From Gemmatimonadota bacterium (GTDB taxonomy: Bacteria > Gemmatimonadota > Gemmatimonadetes > Longimicrobiales > Gaopeijiaceae): 52,062 bases of DNA. The stretch spans positions 1-52,062 of the forward strand of contig VXQO01000099.1 of NCBI GenBank assembly GCA_009838975.1, in the 5' to 3' direction. Position 1 is the first letter of the stretch. Each line of letters begins with the position of its first letter. The position numbers were made by a program, and so were the translations under genes. Below the pieces are notes generated by a model that ran no database searches, was not told the origin of the DNA, and worked only from the letters and a program-made list of their open reading frames with translations. Below, piece after piece: positions 26,135 through 34,775 of the stretch.

Positions 26135-27811
26135 ATGCCAGACCCGACCAACGCTGAACTCGTCGCGCGCTGGAAGGACGAGCAGGCACCCCTGCTGCCA
26201 CTCCTCCACGACTTCCACGAGCGCGACGGCCACCTCTCGGAGGAGGCGTTACGGGCGGTTTCGAAGGGACTGCGGATCCCGATCGCCGATCTCTTCGGCA
26301 CGGTCACCTTCTACCATCACTTTTCGCGGGACGTCGGCGGCCTGGACCGGCCGCGAGTCTGCAACGGCCCCGTGTGCACCATGCGCGGCACCGAAGTCCT
26401 GATCGCGAGCCTGCGGGCGGCGGGCCACGACCCGCACGTCATGCCCTGCCCCGGCCGCTGCGACCAGCCGGTCCCCGTCATCCACGGCGGTACCGTGCTG
26501 ACCGGCCGGACGGCGAGCACGCTCGTCAGCGGGCCGTCGCCGCTGCCGCCTCCGGCACCCGCGGGCGTGGAGGAATGCGTCTTCGCGGGGATTCGCAATC
26601 CGGACCGCGCCACGCTGGCCGGATACCGGAGCGATGGCGGCTACCAGGGGCTGACCCGGGCTGTCACCACGATGTCACCCGGCGAAGTCATCGACGTGAT
26701 CGACGCCAGCGGGTTGGCGGGCCGGGGAGGCGCGGGGTTCCCCACCGGGCGGAAGTGGCGGGCGGTGGCCGACGCGCCGGGCGGCCCGAAGACGATCGTC
26801 TGCAACGCCGACGAGGGCGAGCCCGGCTGCTTCAAGGACCGGGTGCTGATGGACCACGACCCCCACGGCACCATCGAGGGAATGGCGCTCGCCGCCTACG
26901 CGACGGGTGCCGTTCGCGGCTTCATTTACCTCCGCTACGAGTACCCCGAGACCTTCGACATCCTGGAAGGCGCGATCGCGGAGGCGGAGGCGGCGGGGCT
27001 GCTGGGCGACGGAATCCTCGGCACGGACTTCGCGTTCGACCTGATGGTGCGGCGCGGCGCCGGCGCCTACATCTGCGGTGAGGAGACGTCGCTGCTGAAC
27101 TCGCTCGAGGGCACGCACCCCTTCCCTCGCAACCGCCCCCCCTTCCCCGTGACGCACGGCTACGAAAACCTGCCCACGGTGGTAAACAACGTCGAAACGC
27201 TTGCCTCCGCGCCCCCGATCGTGGTCCACGGCGCCGACTGGTACCGCGGGCTCGGTCTGGGGGACCACGCGGGCACCAAGGTGATCAGCCTCTCGGGCGA
27301 CATCGCTCGCCCAGGCAACTACGAGGTGCCGATCGGGCTGCCGCTGCGGGATCTGCTCCACGTCCTGGCAGGGGGACCGCTCCCCGGGCGCACGATTCAG
27401 GCGGTCACGATGGCGGGCCTCTCGGGCGGCTTCCTGGCCGGCGCCGACCTCGACGTCACACTCGACGAGCCGTCGATCCGCTCGAAGGGGAGCTTCCTGG
27501 GCGCAGGCGGGATCATGGTCTTCGACGACTCCCGCGACATGATCCGGGTGACCCGCGAATCCATGGAGTTCTTCGCCGAGGAGTCGTGCGGCAAGTGCTT
27601 CCCGTGCCGGATCGGAACCCAGCGCCTGGTAGAGCGCCTGGAGGGTGACGGACCCCGCTCCGTCGAGGCGTGGGTTGACGAAGTCACCGACCTGAACGAA
27701 GTCATGAAGAAGACGAGCGCGTGCGGACTGGGCCAGGCTGCCCCACTTTTGACCGAGAGCCTGATCCGGTATTTCCCGGACCGTGTTCGGAGGCACGTAG
27801 AGAAAGGATAG
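26135..27811 (+). CDS. Fused NuoE/NuoF-type NAD-linked diaphorase subunit (FdsG-FdsB fusion)
   Basis: This 558-residue protein should pass electrons between the formate dehydrogenase subunit and NAD. Residues 1-155 are NuoE/FdsG-like, with the thioredoxin-fold [2Fe-2S] cysteines in CNGPVC and CPGRC. Residues 175-558 are NuoF/FdsB-like: GRGGAGFPTGRKW binds NADH and FMN, then YICGEETSLLNSLEG, and the [4Fe-4S] motif SCGKCFPCRIGT with a later SACGLG cysteine. The two subunits are separate in most FdsGBA systems, so the fusion is notable. I take ATG 26135 because the longer frame to ATG 26060 would begin inside the promoter region. It is 6 bases from the next gene. Confidence 0.93.
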   Translation: MPDPTNAELVARWKDEQAPLLPLLHDFHERDGHLSEEALRAVSKGLRIPIADLFGTVTFYHHFSRDVGGLDRPRVCNGPVCTMRGTEVLIASLRAAGHDPHVMPCPGRCDQPVPVIHGGTVLTGRTASTLVSGPSPLPPPAPAGVEECVFAGIRNPDRATLAGYRSDGGYQGLTRAVTTMSPGEVIDVIDASGLAGRGGAGFPTGRKWRAVADAPGGPKTIVCNADEGEPGCFKDRVLMDHDPHGTIEGMALAAYATGAVRGFIYLRYEYPETFDILEGAIAEAEAAGLLGDGILGTDFAFDLMVRRGAGAYICGEETSLLNSLEGTHPFPRNRPPFPVTHGYENLPTVVNNVETLASAPPIVVHGADWYRGLGLGDHAGTKVISLSGDIARPGNYEVPIGLPLRDLLHVLAGGPLPGRTIQAVTMAGLSGGFLAGADLDVTLDEPSIRSKGSFLGAGGIMVFDDSRDMIRVTRESMEFFAEESCGKCFPCRIGTQRLVERLEGDGPRSVEAWVDEVTDLNEVMKKTSACGLGQAAPLLTESLIRYFPDRVRRHVEKG

Positions 27812-27817
27812 AGGGAG

Positions 27818-30607
27818 ATGAAGCAAAACGGTTCCCCCTCGAAGAACGGTACCGCGCTGACCCTGACGCTGGACGGAGAGAAGGTCACCTTCTCACGCGG
27901 CGAGACCCTGTACGAAGTCGCGGAGCGGCACGGCAGGGAAATCCCGACGCTGTGCTACGACCCCCGCCTTGAGCCCTTCGGAGGCTGCCGGCTCTGCGTG
28001 GTCGAGCTGGAGGGCGCGCGCAATCCGGTGGCCTCGTGTACAATGGAGGCCCAGCCGGGGATGCGTGTGCGCACCCGCACGGCCGCGCTCGAGGTGCAGC
28101 GGCGCATCCTCATGGAGATGGTCGCGTCGGAGAACCGCGACACCGATGTCGATCCCATGCACGGCTACGCGTCGCAGGAGATGGCCGACCTGCTCGACCG
28201 CTACGACGCCCGCACGGGCCGCTTTGCGGGCGCCACGTCTGGCACGAGCCGTCCCGACGACGACAACCCCTTCATCAAGCGCGACTACGAGAACTGCATC
28301 TCCTGCTACCGCTGCGTGCGCGTCTGCGCCGAGCAGGAGGGCGACTACGCGATCAGTGTGATGAATCGCGGTTTCCACACCCAGATCACCACCGAGTTCG
28401 GCGGCCTTCTGAAGGACTCGGCGTGCACCTTCTGTGGGCAGTGCATCCAGACCTGTCCCACGGGGGCGCTCGGGGACCTCAAGGCACTGGCCAACAAGGA
28501 CGTTCCGGGCGAGACCGAGACGACGCGCACGGTATGCCCCTACTGCGGCGTCGGCTGCTCGGTCGACATCATGACACGCGGCGAGAAGATCGTCGGCATC
28601 CTCCCCGCGATGGACGGTCCCGCCAACGAGGGGTCGCTCTGCGTGAAGGGGCAGTTCGCCTTCGACTTCGTGGGGCACCCCGATCGCCTTTGCACTCCGT
28701 TCCTGCGCGACGAGGCGTCGGGTGAACTGCGCCCCGCGTCGTGGGACGAGGCGCTGGACTTCGCGGCCGGCAAGCTGCGCAAGGTGGTGAAGGACCACGG
28801 GCGCCGCGCCGTGTACGGAATCGCCTCCGGACGCGCCCCCCACGAAGCCGCCTACATGATGCAGCGCTTCATCCGGGCGGGATTGGGGACGAACCACATC
28901 GACAACTGCAGCCGTGCCTGACACGCTCCCACAGTCGCCGGTCTGGCGGCAACAATCGGAAGAGGGGCGATGTCGAACCCGCTCGCCGACATGGACAAGC
29001 CCGATGTGATCTTCTGCATCGGCACCAACATGACCGAGTGCCACCCCGTGGCGGCCACGCGCCTCAAGCGGGCGCTCGCGCGCGGGGCGAAGATGATCGT
29101 GGCGGACCCGAGGCGGATCGGGCTGGCCGAGATCGCCGATGTCCACCTGCCGCTACGCGTGGGCTCGGACGTCTCGCTGCTACTGGCGATGGCGCATGTG
29201 ATCGCCCGCGAGGGGCTGATGGACCAGGCCTTCATCGACGAGCGCACCGCCCACGGCGAGGACTTCATGCAGCACGTCGCCCAGTACACGCCGGAGTGGG
29301 CGGCCGAGATCTGCGAGTGCGACCCGGAGGACATCGAGAAAGCCGCGCTGCTCTACGGAGGGGCCGACCGGGGCGCGATCTACTACACGGTCGGCGTCAC
29401 CGAGCACATCTGCGGCGTCGACAACGTGCAGAGCCTCTGCAACCTGGCCCTGATGACCGGCAACCTGGGCCGCGAAGGCACGGGGGTGAACCCCATGCGC
29501 GGGCAGAACAACATCCAGGGCGCCGGCGACGCGGGCGCGCTGCCGAACAACTATCCCGGCTTCCAGACCGTCACCGATCCCGCCCACCAGGAGAAGTTCC
29601 ACAAGGCATACGGGCGCAAGGTCGACCTCGAGACCGGCATGACCAAGGTCACGGCGCTGGACCTGTGCGGCGACGGCATCCACGCGATGATCATCGACGG
29701 CGAGAACACGCTCGTCACCGACCCGGACCGCCACCACTGCGAGCACGCGCTCAAGAGTCTGGACTGCCTGGTCGTCATCGACATCTTCATGACCGACACG
29801 GCGAAGGTGGCCGATGTGGTTTTCCCGGCCACGGCCTGGGCCGAGACCGACGGCGTCTGCACCAACACCGAGCGCCGCGTGCAGCGGTTGCGGGCCGCGG
29901 TGCCGCCGCCAGGCGAAGCGAAGCCCGATTGGTGGATCCTCTCACAGCTCGCTCAGCGAATGGGCTGGCAAGGGTTCGATTTCGGGTCTTCCAAGGAGGT
30001 CTTCAACGAGCTCTGCGCCCTCTCACCCCTCTACAACGGCCTCGACTGGGACCGGATCGACCGGGGCGAGTACCAGTGGCCCGTGCCGACGCGCGATCAC
30101 CCCGGGACGCCCCGGCTGCACGAGAAGCGCTTCGAAAACGGGCGCGGGATCTTCAAGATGCTCGAGTACCGCGACCCCGAGGAGACCATTTCGGACGAAT
30201 ACCCGATGTGGCTCACTACCGGCCGGCGGCTGCCCCAGTACCACACGCGGACGCAGACCGGGCGTTCAGACGGGATCGACTACCTGCTGTCCGAGGAAAC
30301 GCTGGAGGTGCACCCCGAAGACATCGTGCGCCTGGGGCTTGAGGACGGCGGCTGGGCCGAGATGAGCAACCCGCGCGGGTGTCTGCACGTCAAGGTGCGG
30401 GCGACGACCAAGTCGCCGAAGGGGACGGTGTTCGCGTCGTTCGCCTTCGAGGACGTGCCGGTGAACGTGCTGACCGGGGGTGGGTACGACCCGGTGACGC
30501 AGACTGCGGCGTTGAAGGCCTGTCCGGTGGCGCTGAAGCCGGTGGGACCGCCGCCGGTGTTGGGGCAAGTGGGAGCGGGGTCGCCGCTGGGAGCACCCGT
30601 TTTGTAA
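27818..30607 (+). CDS. fdhA: Selenocysteine-containing formate dehydrogenase catalytic subunit
   Basis: This 929-residue enzyme interconverts formate and CO2 at a Mo-bisMGD site in the cytoplasm. Order: N-terminal [2Fe-2S] domain (CYDP, then GGCRLCVV), a NuoG-type segment with MHGYASQEM, two [4Fe-4S] clusters (CISCYRCVRVC, CTFCGQCIQTCPTGA), the cofactor-proximal CPYCGVGC cluster, then the molybdopterin domain. An in-frame TGA (28919-28921) is residue 368 in NCSRA-Sec-HAPTVAGLAATIG, exactly where FdhF of E. coli has NVDCCARV-Sec-HGPSVAGL. Sequence after the TGA continues the same domain without a gap, and a SECIS-like hairpin follows. The Sec call rests on this homology. Annotation pipelines would split it into 27818-28921 and 28970-30607. 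It needs selA, selB, selC and selD elsewhere in the genome. Confidence 0.93.
28919..28969 (+). promoter_or_regulatory. UGA selenocysteine codon and SECIS-like hairpin
   Basis: The TGA at 28919-28921 is followed by a two-part hairpin. Lower stem: 28924-28929 pairs with 28964-28969 (one G-U). Upper stem: 28934-28939 pairs with 28945-28950 (one G-U). The apical loop is GGTCT (28940-28944), the same GGUCU as in the E. coli fdhF SECIS, with the G codon at the same +7 position after the TGA. This would recruit SelB. Confidence 0.85.
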
Positions 30608-30614
30608 ATCGTAG

Positions 30615-30645
30615 TTGACAATGTGTAAACTATTGTTTACATAAT
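30615..30645 (+). promoter_or_regulatory. fhs promoter with an overlapping palindromic operator
   Basis: A perfect -35 TTGACA (30615-30620) is followed 17 bases later by TACATA (30638-30643), or 19 bases later by CATAAT. Inside is an 18-base perfect palindrome TGTAAAC-TATT-GTTTACA (30624-30641), which lies across the spacer and -10, a normal place for a repressor site. The surrounding DNA is far more AT-rich than the neighbours. The regulator is unknown. Confidence 0.75.
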
Positions 30646-30782
30646 TGCTCCCCGGTGACCCGGAGTTGTACGATGGGCCCGTCTCTGCCCTTGCCTTGCC
30701 TCGTCCGACCGTTTCTCCCCAGACTTCGGACGCGTTTTGCCCTGCTTCGACTCCCCCTACCTCGTTCCCGCACAGGACACCC

Positions 30783-32450
30783 ATGCGCTCCGACATTGAA
30801 ATCGCACAAGCCCACGAAATGAAGCCCATCGCCGGGATAACCGCCACGGTCGGTCTCGGTGAAGACGAGATTCTGCAGTACGGCCACTACAAGGCCAAGG
30901 TCCCCCTCGACGTGGTGCAGGCGCGGCCGGACCGCGGCGCCAGGCTGGTGCTGGTGACCGGGTGCAGCCCGACCGCTGCCGGCGAAGGCAAGACGACCAC
31001 TTCGGTGGGGCTGGCCGACGCCCTCAACCTTCGCGAGCGGAACCCGGTGCTGTGCATCCGTGAGGCGTCGCTGGGTCCCGTGTTCGGGATCAAGGGCGGG
31101 GCGGCCGGCGGGGGCTACTCGCAGGTCGTGCCGATGGAGGACATCAACCTCCACTTCACCGGCGACTTTCACGCGATCACGTCGGCGCACTCGCTGCTGT
31201 CGGCCATGCTCGACAACCACCTGTTCCGGCCCAACAGCACGGGGCTGGACCACCGCCGCATCACCTGGGGCCGCGCCGTCGACATGAACGACCGGGCGTT
31301 GCGCAACGTGATCGTCGGCCTGGGCGGACCCTTCGGCGGGATCCCGCGCGAGGACGGGTTCATGATCACGGCCGCGTCCGAGGTCATGGCGATCTTCTGC
31401 CTCGCGCGCGACCTGGCCGACCTCGAGCAGCGGCTGGGCAACATCATCATCGGGTACACGCGGAGCCGCGACCCGGTGCGCTGCCGCGACATCGGCGCCC
31501 ACAGGGCGATGACCATCCTGATGCGCGACGCCCTTCACCCCAACCTCGTGCAGACGCTGGGCGGCACGCCGACGTTCATCCACGGGGGTCCGTTCGCCAA
31601 CATCGCCCACGGCTGCAACTCGCTCATCGCGACCCGCGCGGGGCTCAAGCTCGGCGACATCGTGGTCACGGAGGCCGGGTTCGGTGCCGACCTGGGGGCC
31701 GAGAAGTTCTTTGATATCAAGTGTCGCCTAGGCGGGCTCAGCCCCGATGCCGTCGCAATCGTCGCGACGATCCGCGCGCTCAAGATGAATGGGGGAGCAT
31801 CGAAGGACAGTCTGGCGACCGAGGACGTGGAGGCGCTCGGGCGCGGCCTCGAGAACCTCTACGGCCATGTCGAGAACGTGGCGAAGTTCGGCGTCCCGGC
31901 GGTGGTCGCGCTCAACCGGTTCGCCAGCGACACGCCCGCCGAGGTCACGGCCGTCCTGGACGGCTGCGCGGCGCGCGGGATCCGTGCCGTGGAGGCCGAC
32001 CCGCACGGGGGCGGGGGCGCGGGGTGCGTCGACCTGGCCGACGCGGTCTGGGAGATCGCGAACAGCGGGGATGCCGACTTCCGGCCCCTCTACCCCGACA
32101 AGATGCCTTTAAGGGAGAAGATCGAGACCGTAGCGACCGAAATCTACGGTGCGTCCGGAGTTGACTTTGCGCCCGCAGTCCCCGGCGAACTCGAGCGCCT
32201 CGAGTCGTTCGGCCTGGCCAACGCCCCCGTCTGCATTGCCAAGACGCAGTACTCCTTCTCGGACAACCCGGCGCTGCTGGGGCGCCCGCGCGGCTTCCGG
32301 ATCACGGTCCGCGAGGTCACGCCGTCGGCCGGCGCGGGCTTCGTGGTAGTGAAGACCGGCTCGATCATGACGATGCCGGGGCTGGCTGCCAGGCCGGCCT
32401 CGCTCAACATGACGATCGACGAGGACGGGGTGATCTCGGGGCTGATGTAG
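30783..32450 (+). CDS. fhs: Formate-tetrahydrofolate ligase
   Basis: Fhs joins formate to tetrahydrofolate with ATP, making 10-formyl-THF in the cytoplasm. The 555-residue protein is of family length and shows the ATP loop PTAAGEGKTTTSVGLADAL, the ITWGRAVDMNDRALR segment, FMITAASEVMAI, and TEAGFGADLGAEKFFDIK. The start ATG 30783 has AGGA a few bases upstream. It leaves a pyrimidine-rich leader of about 130 bases after the promoter, in which I see no THF riboswitch. Its place after formate dehydrogenase suggests formate entry into C1 metabolism. Confidence 0.97.
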   Translation: MRSDIEIAQAHEMKPIAGITATVGLGEDEILQYGHYKAKVPLDVVQARPDRGARLVLVTGCSPTAAGEGKTTTSVGLADALNLRERNPVLCIREASLGPVFGIKGGAAGGGYSQVVPMEDINLHFTGDFHAITSAHSLLSAMLDNHLFRPNSTGLDHRRITWGRAVDMNDRALRNVIVGLGGPFGGIPREDGFMITAASEVMAIFCLARDLADLEQRLGNIIIGYTRSRDPVRCRDIGAHRAMTILMRDALHPNLVQTLGGTPTFIHGGPFANIAHGCNSLIATRAGLKLGDIVVTEAGFGADLGAEKFFDIKCRLGGLSPDAVAIVATIRALKMNGGASKDSLATEDVEALGRGLENLYGHVENVAKFGVPAVVALNRFASDTPAEVTAVLDGCAARGIRAVEADPHGGGGAGCVDLADAVWEIANSGDADFRPLYPDKMPLREKIETVATEIYGASGVDFAPAVPGELERLESFGLANAPVCIAKTQYSFSDNPALLGRPRGFRITVREVTPSAGAGFVVVKTGSIMTMPGLAARPASLNMTIDEDGVISGLM

Positions 32451-32460
32451 GGGGGCACGC

Positions 32461-33243
32461 ATGAGCAGGGGCGTTCGCGTCGCCAGATGGATGGCGGGGG
32501 TGATCATGATCGCCTACGGCTTCGCGAAGCTGACCGGGTCCCAGTTCACGGTGCTGGACTCGGAGCTCACGCGGCCGATGGGCGAAGTCAGCGGGTTCTG
32601 GCTGACCTGGTACTACTTCGGATTCTCCTCCGTCTACAGAACGATCATCGCCCTGGTCGAGATCGGCGGCGGGCTGCTGCTGATCTGGCCGCGCACCTCC
32701 CTGATCGGCGCACTCGTGCTGTTGCCGGTCGTCGGCAACATCATCCTGACCGACATCCTTTTTCTTGTCGGCGCCCTGCCGGCCTCGGTAACGGTCCTGA
32801 TCTGTCTGATGATCATCCTGCGGCCGCACGCGCAACGGCTGGCGGACGCCGTGTTGCTCGACATCAAGTCGTCCAGAAGAGGCGTTACGCTTCGAGCCGC
32901 CGCTGTTGTGGCCGTACTCGTTGGGGCATGGGGACTGGGGTACTGGTTCGCCAACTACAACAACCGCGAACCCACGCCGATCGATGGCGTCTGGACGGTC
33001 GAGGACGGCGGCGCGCCGCTCGAGCAGGTGTTCTTCGAGTACAATCGCGCCTACATGGCCGTCTTCCGGTTCGCCGACGGGGATGCCGTCCACCACTTCG
33101 AGGTCGACTCCGGTCGGGTGCGCGTGTGGGCAGACTGGATGGAAAAGGGCCGGCTGATTTACGAAGGCGAGATCGTCGACCCGGGACGAATCGAGTTGCG
33201 GCCGAGCGGAGGCGGCTCCCCGGTCGTGCTGGTCAAGGAGTAG
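32461..33243 (+). CDS. DoxX-like membrane protein with an extracytoplasmic domain
   Basis: The 260-residue product has about five membrane segments (residues 9-150), with a DoxX-like opening GVIMIAYGFAKLTGSQF, followed by a C-terminal beta-rich domain of about 90 residues beginning around NNREPTPIDGVWTVED. The tail resembles the small lipocalin or DUF-type domains seen in secreted proteins, but I cannot name it. It begins 10 bases after fhs and is probably in the same transcript, though nothing shows a link to formate metabolism. Confidence 0.75.
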   Translation: MSRGVRVARWMAGVIMIAYGFAKLTGSQFTVLDSELTRPMGEVSGFWLTWYYFGFSSVYRTIIALVEIGGGLLLIWPRTSLIGALVLLPVVGNIILTDILFLVGALPASVTVLICLMIILRPHAQRLADAVLLDIKSSRRGVTLRAAAVVAVLVGAWGLGYWFANYNNREPTPIDGVWTVEDGGAPLEQVFFEYNRAYMAVFRFADGDAVHHFEVDSGRVRVWADWMEKGRLIYEGEIVDPGRIELRPSGGGSPVVLVKE

Positions 33244-33277
33244 TTCGCCCGCGTGGTTCCGCGGGGATGACGCGGGT

Positions 33278-33384
33278 CACGGCCATGCTTCGATGGGACA
33301 CGGGGCCCGCCGACCGGCCCCGACGACGGTGAGACCCGGTCCCGCAGAAACGGGCAGGGACACGGCGATGCTCGATTGGGACAC
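33278..33384. repeat. Pair of imperfect direct repeats and a weak hairpin between convergent genes
   Basis: CACGGCCATGCTTCGATGGG-like sequence at 33278-33301 recurs, slightly shuffled, at 33361-33384, 83 bases on. Between them is a 7-base stem (33301-33307 with 33316-33322) without a T-tract. This could be a terminator or a deletion scar. Confidence 0.4.
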
Positions 33385-33399
33385 CCGCTGCCGGACCCA

Positions 33400-34311
33400 T
33401 CAACCGACCGTCGCGTCACGCGCGATCCTGATCGCGTCCTCGAACGCTCGCCTCTGAATGCCGGCGAACAGGCGCACCAGCGGCCGAAGGTTGCCTGCAT
33501 CCGCCAACTCCAGAGCATCGATGTACTCCGGCCGACCGGCATCGGTCACCACGAGCGGAAACCACCCGGCGCGGATCACTACCAGGGTCGCCAGCGCGCG
33601 GGCGACGCGGCCGTTGCCGTCCTGAAAGGGATGGATCTGTACGAACCGATGATGAAGCCAGGCGGCTTCGACCTCGGGCGCCACTTCCCGCTCCTCATGC
33701 TCCAGGTGCATCGCGAGCAGGCGGTCCATTTCCGACGCCACCTGCTCCGGGGGACAGTACTCGTGGACCAGGCCGTCCGACCGCACAGGGTTGTTCGGTC
33801 GCTGCTTGTAGTCGCCTCTCGTCAACGGCATTTCCACGCGACGCCCGAAGACGTCCCGGGCACTTGCTGTCTCCTGGTTGGCCAGAAGTACCGCATGGAG
33901 TTCCTTGACATAGCTGGTCGACAACCGGCGCCGCTGCTTCACGAAGTCGAATAGCCCGTCCACCGCGGCGGCATGGTCCTGGATCATGTCGCAGACGAGC
34001 GCCGGGTCCCTGTCCGTGGCCGAAGACGGGATCAACTCCTCGCGCAGGCCGTGCTCGATCAGGACTTCGGTCGTGCCGCGAGTCAGAGTGTAAACCCGTT
34101 CGATCAGCCCCGTCTCGATCGCCCACTCGCGCTTCAAGCGCTCGTTGAAATCAGCGATGGCTCCCTCTGCGCCAAGCTCTTCGCGGCTCTCCCTACAGTA
34201 GTCGGCCACCTGGTGGAGATCAGAGTCGACGAGCCGTCGCCAGTCTTCGGGGAGATCGTCGATGGGTCGCCAGGAGTGGCTCACCGGGACGCTCCGCGAG
34301 TCCTCTGGCAT
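33400..34311 (-). CDS. Fic domain protein, likely AMP transferase
   Basis: The 303-residue protein contains the Fic core HPFQDGNGRVAR (catalytic His at residue 227), matching HxFx(D/E)GNGRxxR, so it should transfer AMP or a related group to a target hydroxyl. An N-terminal IETGLIERVYTLT lies where class II Fic proteins carry the inhibitory helix; the Glu is there, but the usual Gly/Asn after it is Arg. The start ATG 34311 has GGAG 5 bases upstream. No antitoxin gene is adjacent, so a solitary Fic regulator or a toxin is possible. Confidence 0.88.
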   Translation of the reverse strand: MPEDSRSVPVSHSWRPIDDLPEDWRRLVDSDLHQVADYCRESREELGAEGAIADFNERLKREWAIETGLIERVYTLTRGTTEVLIEHGLREELIPSSATDRDPALVCDMIQDHAAAVDGLFDFVKQRRRLSTSYVKELHAVLLANQETASARDVFGRRVEMPLTRGDYKQRPNNPVRSDGLVHEYCPPEQVASEMDRLLAMHLEHEEREVAPEVEAAWLHHRFVQIHPFQDGNGRVARALATLVVIRAGWFPLVVTDAGRPEYIDALELADAGNLRPLVRLFAGIQRRAFEDAIRIARDATVG

Positions 34312-34486
34312 GTCCACTCCATGTGAATTGGGGCAACCGATGCGGGAATATAGCAGGCCGCACCGTACCCGACGCCGGAGTCCCGCTCACATGCCCCCCG
34401 CCGCAGGGCTGGCGAACGCCTCCGCCCTGGCCCAAGTTGGGGGCTGCCTTCACTTCGCCGGCCTCCTCCCCCCCAATCCCTCCCCC

Positions 34487-34744
34487 ATGTCCGACTCCAA
34501 CGCCTACTGGGCCCGCAACCTCCGCTACCTCGGGATTCTGCTCTCGATCTGGTTCGTGGTGTCGTACGGGTTCGGGATCCTCTTCGCCGACGCGCTCAAC
34601 GCAATTCGGATCCCGGGCACCGGGTTCAAGCTCGGGTTCTGGTTCGCGCAGCAGGGATCGATCTACGTCTTTGTGGTGCTGATCTTCGTGTACGCCCGGC
34701 TGATGAACCGGCTGGACAGGGAGTTCGGGGTGGCCGAGGAATGA
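34487..34744 (+). CDS. DUF4212 small subunit of a sodium/solute symporter
   Basis: The 85-residue protein has two membrane segments (about residues 14-34 and 47-70) and the family start YWARNLRYLGILLSIWFVVS. DUF4212 proteins pair with SSS-family transporters, and one follows 31 bases downstream. The start ATG 34487 is placed just before the conserved region; frame upstream is not conserved. Confidence 0.85.
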   Translation: MSDSNAYWARNLRYLGILLSIWFVVSYGFGILFADALNAIRIPGTGFKLGFWFAQQGSIYVFVVLIFVYARLMNRLDREFGVAEE

Positions 34745-34775
34745 GGCCGGCCGGATGAGGCAGCGGGACTAGCCG

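Noticed and set aside
28919-28970. Reading the TGA as a true stop, giving two truncated dehydrogenase genes or a pseudogene
   Set aside because: Codons on both sides form one continuous conserved domain with the known Sec context, and a SECIS-like hairpin follows; ATG 28970 falls inside the conserved domain.
30646-30782. THF riboswitch or other leader RNA before fhs
   Set aside because: The leader is pyrimidine-rich and shows no conserved THF-riboswitch elements that I can match by eye.
33400-34311. Fic gene as part of a toxin-antitoxin pair
   Set aside because: No small antitoxin gene lies next to it on either side; the neighbours are a DoxX-like protein and a transporter subunit.
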